Assembly: GCA_013122435.1 (NCBI GenBank)
Contig: WYDT01000004.1
Span: 62,001 to 126,000 of the forward strand
Source of the DNA: Chloroflexi bacterium AL-N1
GTDB taxonomy: Bacteria; Chloroflexota; Chloroflexia; Chloroflexales; Roseiflexaceae
Length of the DNA stretch: 64,000 nucleotides
Direction of reading: 5' to 3'
In this document: in pieces, positions 48,073 through 57,587 of the stretch
Layout: every line of letters begins with the position of its first letter
Numbering within the stretch: the stretch's first letter is position 1
Program-made: the position numbers and the translations under genes
Notes under the pieces: generated by a model
Databases searched by the model: none
What the model saw: the letters and a program-made list of their open reading frames with translations, nothing else
What the model was told of the DNA's origin: nothing

Positions 48073-49134
48073 TTAACGAACTTCGGGTAGTTCGACAGAA
48101 GTTTCCATACTGTACAAGTAAGCGATCAGGTTGGCAATTTCTTCTTCAGAAAGAGCGCCTTCACCAATCGCATTTGACATCAAGTTGCCTGGTTTAATAG
48201 CTTCCGAATTACGCAGCCACGCAGCGAGATTTTCCTCGGTGTTGGGCAACGTTCCCGACGCTACGGTCGTACGATCTTTGTAGTAAGTAAGATTGGGACC
48301 ATGCTGGCCAACCGCTCGGTCATTGCCATCAACAACATGACACCCAATACAACCACGCCCGTTAAAAACCTCGATTCCTGCCTGAGGATCACCGGCTGGG
48401 ATCGTTGGGGGTGTCTGTTTGACTGCAAGCCATTGATCAAATGCTTCCTGAGAGACCGCAATAATACGAAAACCCATCTGAGCATGGGACTCACCACAAA
48501 ATTCAGCACACTGCCCGCGATAAATACCAGGCTCATCAGCCCGAAATCCCGTCCGATTCACGTTATTCGGAATCATATAGGTTTTACCGGCTAATTTAGG
48601 TACCCAGAAGTTGTGCATCACATCTTCTGCATGGAGTTCAACGACAATATCTCTACCAACCGGGATATACATATCCGTAGCAGTTTCAATACCCTGGTCT
48701 GGGTACTCGAACTCAAACCACCATTGATACCCTGTCGCTTTAATCTGTAATGCATCCTCGATATAGACCAGATCTGCGTTAATCCGCTGGGTTTGGAAAG
48801 TGAGAATTGCAATAACCAACACGATCAATGCAGGAGCAACTGTCCACAACACTTCTACACGCATGTTGCCATGTACCTGTGCCGGAATACCAGCGTTTTG
48901 CTTCCGTCGATAGCGGATAACCGAATATATCAGTATCCCCTCAACGACAATGAAGACCCCCAATCCAGCCCACAACAATGGGAATAATAAATTTTGAATG
49001 TTTTGAGCGTGATTGCCCTGTGAGTCTACCGTAGACATAGGCATACTGGTGCTACAAGCAGACAAAACCAGCACACCACAAAACAGTAGGACAGCCAAAC
49101 TCATCCCACGTAACAGTGGTTGACGAAATGGCAT
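48073..49134 (-). CDS. ctaC: Cytochrome c oxidase subunit II with fused cytochrome c
   Basis: 353 residues. A lipobox (FCGVLVLSAC) and two helices precede the CuA cupredoxin domain (GYQWWFEFEYPD; CAEFCGESHAQM with both Cys, His and Met ligands). A C-terminal cytochrome c domain carries the haem site GCIGCH and distal Met in GNLMSNAI. The fusion is the hallmark of caa3-type oxidases. It leads the oxidase operon. Confidence 0.96.
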   Translation of the reverse strand: MPFRQPLLRGMSLAVLLFCGVLVLSACSTSMPMSTVDSQGNHAQNIQNLLFPLLWAGLGVFIVVEGILIYSVIRYRRKQNAGIPAQVHGNMRVEVLWTVAPALIVLVIAILTFQTQRINADLVYIEDALQIKATGYQWWFEFEYPDQGIETATDMYIPVGRDIVVELHAEDVMHNFWVPKLAGKTYMIPNNVNRTGFRADEPGIYRGQCAEFCGESHAQMGFRIIAVSQEAFDQWLAVKQTPPTIPAGDPQAGIEVFNGRGCIGCHVVDGNDRAVGQHGPNLTYYKDRTTVASGTLPNTEENLAAWLRNSEAIKPGNLMSNAIGEGALSEEEIANLIAYLYSMETSVELPEVR

Positions 49135-49445
49135 GAGGCCTCCTTGCTAGCATAGACAACTACGTATTTTGTGAAGGTATTGCGGCATATCAACTGCCAG
49201 GAGATATTTTTTTCTAGTGTTATAAGTAAAATAGATATACCATTAAGCAGGTAAATAAGTATGTGAAATTTAGTACATACATTATACTCAGAATCACTCC
49301 CTCGTCAATATTGTCATACCTTGAAACATACATGATGTATGCATCTTTAGCAGATAAATAAAGCCTAATTATAAACTGCGTTGTTTGATTTCTACGACAT
49401 AGATCAGTGGTTCTCAATCGCCTATATGATACCACATAATTGCCA
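49135..49445. other. Intergenic region upstream of ctaC
   Basis: About 310 AT-rich bases without a convincing gene. It should contain the ctaC promoter on the minus strand and the end of the upstream ABC importer transcript. I see no clear terminator or repeat. Confidence 0.5.
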
Positions 49446-50297
49446 TTAACCTTTCACCGCACCAGCAGTTAGTCCTCCCGTTAAGAAGCGCTCGAAGAAG
49501 AAGAAAATGACAATAATTGGCACGGTAATAATGACCGAGCCAGCCATCAGCCACGTTTTAGGAACCTCAAAGGTATCCAGTTGTCGCACACCAAGCGAGA
49601 GGGTCCAGAGATCACGTGCTTCAAGCAAGAAAAGTAGCGCAAACAGAATCTCGTTCCAGGCAATCATAAAGGTGTAGAGGCCCACGGAGGCAAGCGCGGG
49701 AACGGCCAGCGGGAGGGTGATGCGTCGGATGACTTCAAGACGACTGCAGCCATCGATCAGGCCGGCCTCTTCCAGCTCACGTGGAATCGTTAAAAAGTAA
49801 CTGCGTAGCATGTACAAAGCCACGGGGAGCGTTTGTGCCAGATATACCAGGATTAGTCCCGGTAGTGAATTGCGTAGTCCCAGGCGGGAAAACACAACAT
49901 AGAGTGGAATAGCTAAAACTATGGCGGGGAACATATAGATTAGGAGCACTCCCGAAGACATGAGATTACGCCCCCGGAAGTTTAGTCGTGCCACCGCATA
50001 GGCACCCAGAATCGCGAACATAAGGGTCAGGGTCACAGTTGCAAAAGAGACTACCGTACTATTAGCAATAAATTGACCAAAATCCTGTTCAAGCCAAACA
50101 CCGCGGTAGGGCTCCAATGAGCCAATTTCTTCAACAGTCGGCACTAATCTTGCTGGATCAGTCAACAGATTTTGGAGCGGTCGAATGGACAACACAAGCA
50201 TCCAGTAAAAAGGAAAAATAGAAATAAATGCAAAAAACGCAATACCGATAACTTTAAATATCCTGATCAGAAACACTTCGATACGTTCACGACTCAT
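49446..50297 (-). CDS. ABC transporter permease, MalG type
   Basis: 283-residue inner-membrane permease of carbohydrate importers (CUT1). Six helices; the EAA loop EEAGLIDGCSRLEVIRRITL-PLAVPAL near residue 190-215 contacts the ATPase. The start at 50297 overlaps or abuts the end of the MalF-type gene. It forms the channel with that partner. Confidence 0.93.
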   Translation of the reverse strand: MSRERIEVFLIRIFKVIGIAFFAFISIFPFYWMLVLSIRPLQNLLTDPARLVPTVEEIGSLEPYRGVWLEQDFGQFIANSTVVSFATVTLTLMFAILGAYAVARLNFRGRNLMSSGVLLIYMFPAIVLAIPLYVVFSRLGLRNSLPGLILVYLAQTLPVALYMLRSYFLTIPRELEEAGLIDGCSRLEVIRRITLPLAVPALASVGLYTFMIAWNEILFALLFLLEARDLWTLSLGVRQLDTFEVPKTWLMAGSVIITVPIIVIFFFFERFLTGGLTAGAVKG

Positions 50298-50299
50298 CG

Positions 50300-51259
50300 T
50301 TATGTCTCCTCCCGCACAATAAAGCGAAAATACAGTGTTAGGAACACAATCAGAAAGACAGCCATAACCATCGACAGTGCCGAAGCTGCACCAATATCGC
50401 CGCGTCCGGTCAGGTAGTCGTAGATACTGACTGGCAACACCTCTGTGCCACCAGCGCCGCCCGTCAGTAGATAGATGTCGTCAAATTTATTGAACGTCCA
50501 GATGAATCGTAGAAGGAAGATCGTGCCCAGAACACCTGTTATTTGTGGCAATGTCACATACCAGAAACGTTGCGAAGGAACCGCACCATCAACTGACGCA
50601 GCCTCGTAGAGTTCCGACGGGAGTGCCTGTAAGCGCGCGAGGATGAACAAAAATGCGAAAGGGAAATAACGCCAGCCATCAAACAAAATGACCATAGTGA
50701 GCGCCATCGGCCAGCGCACCTCAAACCCTAACAGATCGACTGTCACAAAGCGCTGTGTCAAAAAAGCTACAGGTTGGTCGAGCAATTGATTCACGATACC
50801 AAATTGTGCATCAAACATAATGCGCCAGACAAAAGCAACTGCGACGACTGGGGCAATGTAGGGGAAAAGGAGAAAACCACGGAAAATATTACGGCCAGGA
50901 AAAGAATCTCGAACGAGCATAGCAGCGGCGAGTCCTAACAACAGAGTAAGAATCGTCCCCAGCAGCGTATAAACAATGGTTGTCTGGAACACAGGCCAGA
51001 AGTTACGTCCACTGAGCACAAAATCATAGTTGCGGAGTGTCAAATCGAATGCCCAGAGATCGACGCTCTGCAAATCGCCTAGGCGCACGCGCTTGAGACT
51101 CATCCAGATGTTCCACAAGACTGGTGTGATAACAATACATATCACAATGAGCAGTGTCGGGATCAACATGACATAGGCCAAACGCGACTCTTGCTGTGCA
51201 AGTGTGGGGCCAGATGGTCTCCGACGAGTCGTATCGCCAGATACAGTATGCTCACTCAT
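50300..51259 (-). CDS. ABC transporter permease, MalF type
   Basis: 319-residue CUT1 permease with six helices and EAA loop YEAASVDGAVPSQRFWYVTL followed by PQITGVLGTIF. The N-terminal polar stretch of ~25 residues precedes the first helix. It is separated by two bases from the MalG-type gene and lies downstream of the binding protein and its attenuator. Confidence 0.93.
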   Translation of the reverse strand: MSEHTVSGDTTRRRPSGPTLAQQESRLAYVMLIPTLLIVICIVITPVLWNIWMSLKRVRLGDLQSVDLWAFDLTLRNYDFVLSGRNFWPVFQTTIVYTLLGTILTLLLGLAAAMLVRDSFPGRNIFRGFLLFPYIAPVVAVAFVWRIMFDAQFGIVNQLLDQPVAFLTQRFVTVDLLGFEVRWPMALTMVILFDGWRYFPFAFLFILARLQALPSELYEAASVDGAVPSQRFWYVTLPQITGVLGTIFLLRFIWTFNKFDDIYLLTGGAGGTEVLPVSIYDYLTGRGDIGAASALSMVMAVFLIVFLTLYFRFIVREET

Positions 51260-51351
51260 AAATAAAGCTCCTCACTATGCCATTCGCTGGAGTTGTATAT
51301 CGTAGATTTGAGAGACGAGGCGATGTCAATCTATCATGATCAGAAAGAACA

Positions 51352-51375
51352 AGAGCGATGGAATTCCATCGCTCT
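51352..51375 (-). terminator. Palindromic hairpin between binding protein and permeases
   Basis: AGAGCGATGG-AATT-CCATCGCTCT is a perfect 24-base palindrome 21 bases behind the binding-protein stop and followed on the minus strand by TGTTCTTTCT. It is suited to partial termination or 3'-end protection, letting the binding protein be made in excess over the permeases. Confidence 0.7.
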
Positions 51376-51395
51376 CATTTGCTGTCCTATTCACG

Positions 51396-52892
51396 TTACT
51401 CGCGCTGTAGATCTTCGACGGAGAGTTGCATCTCTTCAACGGCTTCCTCAGGTGTCATGACTTCATCGAGAACGTCACGGAGCACCAAAGGAACCGGGAG
51501 TGCCGCGTATGTCGCTGTCACAAGTGCTCCCTCACCCTGTGAAAAACCCCAGCGCTGAAAGTCATTCGCCCCCTCAACGAGGAGCTGAATCACGTCGTCA
51601 CCGTAGAGATCACCAAGAGTCGCTTTGCGGTCAACACCCGTTTCAAGCTGCGCCCAGCCATCGACCCATCTGGTTGGTGCATCTGCTGTACCACTTCGCA
51701 TGGGAAGTTTGCCCTCCGGCGATACCGCCAACCAATCCAGATACGCCTCATCAAACCAGTACCGCAAAAACTCTATGGATGCCTCAGTATCTGCATTGGT
51801 CGTAATACCCATATAACTAATCTGACCATATTGTGATAATGCACCGCTCGGTCCTGCGAATGCTGGCACAAGCCCAGAGTTTTCTGCCAGAAACGCCGGG
51901 TTGTCGGCACACTCAGGACAGGTTGGCGGTGCTTCGTCGCGGAGACCTGCCATCTCATCAAGAATAAACGGTGACCAGATCACCATAGCAGATTGCCCGG
52001 CAAAATATGTGGCTCGTGTACTTTCCACAGTTCCCTCACCTGGAGGTCCATAATTGCCTAACAGATCGGTGTAAGCTGTCACAGCCTCAATACAATTGGG
52101 GGAATTGAGCGTGGCACTGCCGGCATCATCCACCAGTTCACAGCCGTTCGCCAGTGCAAAGTGCTCAAATGTCTGTTGGGTAAAGACTTCGCCTGCAGAA
52201 GATGCTGCCGTAAACCCATAGAAATTCTCATCGGGATTATGGAGTTGTTCAGCAGCAGTGGCAATCAAATCATAACTGGTAGGTACCTCAAGACCAGCCT
52301 CCTCGAACAGATCGGCACGGTAGATCAACAATTGCCCCCAGCCATCACTCGGAACTGCGGTATACCCATCATCGACCTGTACAAGATTGAGCGGTCCTTC
52401 AGCAAAGGTATCTGTACCCAATTCATTAATGACGCTAGCAGCAGCCTCGGCATCAAGAATCCCCTGTTCGTACCATCCGACTGTGAAATCGATGGGATGA
52501 AAGATCACATCAGGGAGATCACCGGCAGCAACTGCAGCAGTCGTGAGTTGCGATAGAGCATCTTCATCGGCTTGTACCAATTCAACCGTAATACCACTCT
52601 CGGCAGCAAAGTTGTCGAGAATGGCCTGGGTGGCCTCGACCCGCTCAGGCTGCGTTTCGGTACTCCAGAACGTGATACTGCCCCCTGCTTGATCACCAGT
52701 TTCTGCCTCTGCTTCTGGCTCTTCTGCCTCACCATCAGTCGGTGCATCTTCAGCTTCGGTATCAGCAGCTTCAGAATCTGTAGTAGCAGGTTCTTCCTGG
52801 GCAGTGTCAGCAGGCGGTTGCTGCCCACAGGCACTCAAAATAAGGCTCGCAAATAGGAACCCTAACAGGATCACGATTAGGCTTCTTCGCAC
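51396..52892 (-). CDS. Extracellular solute-binding lipoprotein of an ABC importer
   Basis: 498-residue lipid-anchored binding protein (family 1, sugar type). Signal peptide with lipobox LILSAC, then a ~55-residue Glu/Asp/Ala/Thr linker, then GGSITFWSTETQPERVEATQ and the two-lobed domain with YTAVPSDGWGQLLIYRADLF and the late FLRYWFDEAYLDWLAVSPEG. It hands the solute to the two permeases downstream. No ATP-binding gene is present in the operon; a shared ATPase elsewhere must energise it. The ligand is unknown. Confidence 0.93.
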   Translation of the reverse strand: MRRSLIVILLGFLFASLILSACGQQPPADTAQEEPATTDSEAADTEAEDAPTDGEAEEPEAEAETGDQAGGSITFWSTETQPERVEATQAILDNFAAESGITVELVQADEDALSQLTTAAVAAGDLPDVIFHPIDFTVGWYEQGILDAEAAASVINELGTDTFAEGPLNLVQVDDGYTAVPSDGWGQLLIYRADLFEEAGLEVPTSYDLIATAAEQLHNPDENFYGFTAASSAGEVFTQQTFEHFALANGCELVDDAGSATLNSPNCIEAVTAYTDLLGNYGPPGEGTVESTRATYFAGQSAMVIWSPFILDEMAGLRDEAPPTCPECADNPAFLAENSGLVPAFAGPSGALSQYGQISYMGITTNADTEASIEFLRYWFDEAYLDWLAVSPEGKLPMRSGTADAPTRWVDGWAQLETGVDRKATLGDLYGDDVIQLLVEGANDFQRWGFSQGEGALVTATYAALPVPLVLRDVLDEVMTPEEAVEEMQLSVEDLQRE

Positions 52893-53371
52893 AACAAACC
52901 TCCTTGTAGCTACCTAATGACATTTGTGACGCGCCCCTTTGTAAATACACAGAAGGGTGCTATTCTTTATGTTGCAGCATGTGTTTCCCAACACGCGCAT
53001 TAACCCATATGTTCTCTGTACCTGGTGATTTCATGAGGAGATCGCACATCCGCCACGACTAAACTCTTTCCTGTTTGGCAACAATGGGAGTGCCAGACAT
53101 TCTCTAGTGTACAGAGAAAACAAGGCGATATCATGTACTCAGTCAGCGTTATAACCTACAAAAACTACGAGGAATTGGTTTTTAGTATACCACAGTTTTT
53201 TGACCTAATCTGCGTAATCTTGTCGTGTAGCAATCACCTGAAGGAATGTTGATAAAGGAGCGGGGTAGGCCAATACGAAAAATCATGCTACAATACCACA
53301 CATAGCATAAATTAGTTCCACATATGTGTCAGAATAATCAGTAGATAGTAATTCGTGAAGGATTTGGCTCA
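52893..53371. other. Divergent intergenic region
   Basis: 480 bases between the binding-protein gene (minus) and the response regulator (plus), with no gene. TACAAT at 53289-53294 could be a -10 element for the regulator. A CACATATGTG palindrome lies at 53319-53328. The minus side has an AGGAGG-like site immediately before the binding-protein start. Confidence 0.45.
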
Positions 53372-54085
53372 ATGCAGAGCGCAACGATTCTGGTCGTTGA
53401 AGACGAACAACCAATCCTTGATCTTATCACCAACTACTTACGCGCTGAAGGGTGTACCGTCCACGTCGCCCGCGATGGCCATGCTGCTCTCGAACAGGCC
53501 CGTACATTCCATCCTGATCTGATCGTCCTCGATGTCATGCTCCCCGGTATTGATGGCCTTGAAGTATGCCGTCTGATTCAGCAGGAGATGGATGTGTATG
53601 TGCTGATGCTCACTGCTCGTGCAGAAGAAATCGATAAGATTGTCGGCTTATCCGTTGGTGCCGATGACTATGTCACCAAGCCATTTAGTCCACGCGAACT
53701 CGTGATGCGGGTCAAAGCCATTCTGCGTCGTAGCCGTAAGGTAGCTGGACAGGTCAATGGATCACGCTACGATCGCTCCTCATTGCACTTCGGCACACTG
53801 GCCATTGACCCCGAAACACGCGAAGTGCACCATCACCGTACACTTATTGAACTAACACCACGTGAATTCGATTTACTTTACACTCTGGCAGAACAACCAG
53901 GACGTGTCTTTAGCCGTGACCAACTGCTTGAACGTATCTGGGGACGTGATTTTGTCGGTATTGATCGCGTCGTCGATGTTCATATTGGTTTGTTACGGCG
54001 CAAACTCGAAGAAGATACAGCCAACCCAACCCTGATTCTGACCGTACGCGGTGTCGGGTATAAATTTGTTGGTCATCGTCAATAA
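53372..54085 (+). CDS. OmpR-family response regulator
   Basis: 237 residues. The receiver domain has the acidic pocket VVEDEQ, phosphoacceptor Asp in LIVLDVMLPGIDGLEV and Lys in DDYVTKPFSP. The C-terminal winged helix (ELTPREFDLLYTLAEQPGRV, then RDQLLERIWG and VDVHIGLLRRKLEE) binds DNA. The sensor kinase follows 66 bases downstream and the symporter after that, so regulation of that transporter is a reasonable guess. Confidence 0.95.
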   Translation: MQSATILVVEDEQPILDLITNYLRAEGCTVHVARDGHAALEQARTFHPDLIVLDVMLPGIDGLEVCRLIQQEMDVYVLMLTARAEEIDKIVGLSVGADDYVTKPFSPRELVMRVKAILRRSRKVAGQVNGSRYDRSSLHFGTLAIDPETREVHHHRTLIELTPREFDLLYTLAEQPGRVFSRDQLLERIWGRDFVGIDRVVDVHIGLLRRKLEEDTANPTLILTVRGVGYKFVGHRQ

Positions 54086-54151
54086 AGATTGAACTCTTCA
54101 TCAGAATGCGTCCTCAACACCTGTTTGAGGAACTAGACGTGGGACGGTGCT

Positions 54152-55321
54152 ATGCGAGACTCTGTCTTTACTCATTGGTTGCATCATCTACGCTGGAAGC
54201 TATTTATCTCACACCTGCTGATCATCGTCATTGGTGTGGTGGTGCTGTTGGCAACCGCCCATTTTCTGGCCGGAACAAGTTTGTTACAACGGCCTCCGCT
54301 CACACTGGGTATGGAAGTAGCCCAAACCGACCAGACCGCACCGTTGTCGACCGCTGATCTGGCTATGTCACAGCAGCAATTCCAATTGGTGGTCGATCAG
54401 GCTCTGCTGATTGCCGCCTTTGCCGCACTGGCGGCGGCAGTAGTTGTGAGTCTGTTTGTGTCGCGTCGCATTGTCGAGCCACTGCAAGAACTATCGATTG
54501 TGAGCCAACATCTTGCACAGGGCCTGTATCAGGAACGCACCTCAATCCAGTCAGATGATGAGTTTGCCGTTCTCAGCCAGAACATCAACCAGCTTGCAGA
54601 GGCGCTTGAACGTACCGAAGAACGTCGTCTGGCACTGCTGGCCGATGTCGCGCACGAGTTACGCACACCGATGACCACCATTGAGGGGTACATGGAAGGG
54701 TTGATCGACGGTATGATCGCCCCTGAAGCACGGACGTTTGCAATGATCCAGCACGAAGCGGTACGCCTCAAGCGTCTGGTAGAGGAGTTAACGCTGTTGT
54801 CGCACGCTGAGGCAGGCCAGATTCCGATCAATCCCAAACCAATCGCACTACCAACCCTCCTTGAGCAGGTGGTAGCGCACTTTGCACTGCAAGCTGCAGC
54901 ACAACAGGTTGAGTTAACGATCCAGACTCCGGCAGGGCTACCACGTGTTATGGCCGATCCAGATCGGCTGGAACAGGTATTGATTAATCTGCTCTCAAAT
55001 GCCTTTCGCTACACCCCTGCTGGCGGTTCCATCACACTCAGAGCCAGATCCCACGATTTTTTTGCGGAAATCGGAGTGAGTGACAGCGGCATTGGGATTG
55101 CACCAGAACATCTGCCCCATATCTTCGAGCGTTTTTATCGTGTTGACAAGTCACGTACCCGTGAGAGTGGCGGTACCGGCATTGGGCTGACTATCGCACG
55201 CCATCTCATCTATGGTCAGGGTGGCGAGATCTGGGCATCGAGTCCCGGTCGTGGTCAAGGCACTACATTCCACATTACCCTGCCCGCCTACGAGACAGTT
55301 GTTGTCGAGTCAATATTATAA
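54152..55321 (+). CDS. Membrane sensor histidine kinase
   Basis: 389 residues. Two helices (~26-48 and ~90-110) enclose a short extracytoplasmic loop of about 40 residues, then HAMP (SRRIVEPLQELSIVSQHLAQ), H-box ALLADVAHELRTPMTTIEGY, N-box NLLSNAFRYTPAGG, G1 DSGIGIAPEHLPHIFERFYR and G2 GGTGIGLTIARHL. It phosphorylates the adjacent regulator. The sensed signal is unknown. Confidence 0.95.
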   Translation: MRDSVFTHWLHHLRWKLFISHLLIIVIGVVVLLATAHFLAGTSLLQRPPLTLGMEVAQTDQTAPLSTADLAMSQQQFQLVVDQALLIAAFAALAAAVVVSLFVSRRIVEPLQELSIVSQHLAQGLYQERTSIQSDDEFAVLSQNINQLAEALERTEERRLALLADVAHELRTPMTTIEGYMEGLIDGMIAPEARTFAMIQHEAVRLKRLVEELTLLSHAEAGQIPINPKPIALPTLLEQVVAHFALQAAAQQVELTIQTPAGLPRVMADPDRLEQVLINLLSNAFRYTPAGGSITLRARSHDFFAEIGVSDSGIGIAPEHLPHIFERFYRVDKSRTRESGGTGIGLTIARHLIYGQGGEIWASSPGRGQGTTFHITLPAYETVVVESIL

Positions 55322-55381
55322 GAGGAATAGAAAAAGACCAGTAGCAAATAAAACTGGTCAGAATACGATATACCTTTCCTT

Positions 55382-57583
55382 ATGTTATATCTTTCAGCGG
55401 ATTTCAACTGGGGCGGCCTGATACTGCTCATCGGTCTGTGGTTTTTCGCGGTTGTGCTGGCATTAGCAGTAATCGATTTTCTCTTCCCACGTATGCGACG
55501 TGGAAGTGGCGGTATTCCCCTGAGCCGTTCCAAACAGACAGCCCCACCACTCCGTCCGATTGCACGCCCCCCCACAACCAATGTAGCACCACTGACCATT
55601 GCCTCTACCACAAACCTGTCGCACTGGCACGCGAATCTACGTTTGGTTGGCGTCATGCTCGGCATCTGGGCTGCTGTCATACTGGTGCCAACCACCATCG
55701 CTCCACTCCTTAATCGCGTACAGATTTTGATCGGCTTCCCATTGGGCTACTACATGGGTGCACAGGGAGCACTGATTGTCTTTCTTGGTCTGGTAACGAC
55801 CTATGCCTGGTATGCCGCACGTTTGGATCGCTCATATGATGGAGGGGCTTCCACAGCCATACCACCACGACATGAAAAGATCTGGCAGATCGCGCTTGTG
55901 TACGCCGCATTCACCACTGGCTTTGTAATCCTGATCTGGTTGCTGGGCATTCTTGAAACACAGGAATTTTTCCCAACCGCTTCTCTTGGGTGGTTGTTTC
56001 TGGCCACTACACTCAGTATTTACGCCATCATCGGTATCCTGAGCCGCACCCGGAATCTCGACGACTACTTTGTGGCCGGTCGGCGGGTACCAGCCTTCTT
56101 CAACGGCATGGCGATCAGCGCCGACTGGATGAGTGCTGCATCATTTATCTCCATGGCGGGAACACTCTGGCTGCTAGGCTACGAAGGGCTGGCCTACATT
56201 ATGGGCTGGACCGGCGGCTATGTGCTGCTCGCAGTCCTGCTGGCGCCCTATCTGCGTAAGTTTGGCCAGTTTACCCTACCTGATTTTATTGCGGCCCGTT
56301 ATGGCGGCAATCGGGTGCGGTTGGTTTCGGCCATTATCTGCATCATTATTTCATTCACCTATGTGACTGCACAGGTCACCGGTATTGGCATTATTATGAG
56401 CCGCTTTCTCGGCGTGCAGTACCTGCCAGGGGTGTTTATCGGTCTGGGCGCCGTGCTGTTCTGATCCTATCTTGGTGGCATGCGCGCAACCACGTGGACA
56501 CAGGTGGCGCAATGCATCGTTATTCTACTGGCCTATCTCACTCCAGTCACCATCCTGTCGTTTCGCTCGACGGGCGTGCCGTTGCCACAGATTATGTATG
56601 GTGAAGCGCTGCAAAACATCGAGCAACTCGAAACAGCCCAGGGCATCGCGAACGCCTACATTACGCCGTTTAACGATTGGACACTCTGGAATTTTGGGGC
56701 GCTGATGCTCTGCCTGATGTTTGGTACTGCGGGAATGCCGCATATTCTGGTGCGATTTTACACAGTTCCGAGTGTTGCCGCCGCCCGACATAGCGTAAGT
56801 TGGGCCTTGTTCTTTATCTGTTTGCTCTACTTCACAGCGCCCGCCTATGCCGCCTTTTCCCGTTGGGAAGTCCTACAAAACGTGGTGGATCAGCCAATGA
56901 CGGAGGTTCCCGAATGGGCGGTGAACTGGTCCGAAACTGGTCTCTTAACGATGGAAGATATCAATGGCGATGGCATTCTCTCATTTAATGAACTAGACAT
57001 TTATCCTGATCTGGTGGTGCTCGCGACGCCCGAGATCGCAGGACTGCCACACATGGTCGGTGCGCTGGTGGCGGCTGGGGGTCTGGCAGCAGCGCTCTCG
57101 ACTGCCGACGGTTTGCTGATGGTGATTGCTTCGGCATTGTCGCACGATATCTACACGCGTGTTCTGAACCCACGCACATCAGCACATAGACGGCTGCTGC
57201 TCGGGCGCGCAATGGTGCTGATTGCAGCGGTGGCAGTGGCGATCACAGCCATCGGGCGGCTGGGAATCATTGTGCAGTTGGTGGCGTGGGCCTTCTCTAT
57301 CGCGGCGGCGACGCTCTTTCCCGTGCTGGTTCTGGGCATCTTCTGGAAGCGTGGCAATGGTGCTGGTGCTATTGCGGGCATGCTGGCAGGTCTGGTCGTG
57401 ACGCTAACATACATGTTGATCAACTTACGTAATCCGGCGTTCAATGTGCTGGGGATTACCGATGTGGCAGCCGGAATCTTTGGCCTACCGGTCAACGTGC
57501 TGGTAATGATGGTGGTCAGCAAATTGACACCGCCGCCCTCCGCAGCAACGCAGGCACTGGTCGATTCGCTGCGCCAACCGTAA
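55382..57583 (+). pseudogene. DUF4212-sodium:solute symporter fusion, in-frame TGA
   Basis: 733 codons. The first ~190 residues match DUF4212 (FPLGYYMGAQGALIVFLGLV, TYAWYAARLDR), normally a separate small subunit; the rest is an SSS transporter of the VC_2705/ActP-like group (DDYFVAGRRVPAFFNGMAIS, ADWMSAASFISMAG, TGGYVLLAVLLAPYLRKFG, LGGMRATTWTQVAQC). One TGA at 56462-56464 interrupts LGAVLF and SYLGGM with no frame change. Homologues carry Cys or an aromatic there, so one point change suffices. Small organic acids with sodium are likely substrates. Everything else is well preserved; decay is very recent, or the stop is recoded or an error. Confidence 0.8.
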
Positions 57584-57587
57584 TGAG

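Noticed and set aside
56455..56510. Selenocysteine at the symporter TGA
   Set aside because: Downstream bases form only a 4-base stem (GTGG/CCAC) with no convincing bacterial SECIS shape, and SSS transporters are not known selenoproteins. Kept as a remote option to test.
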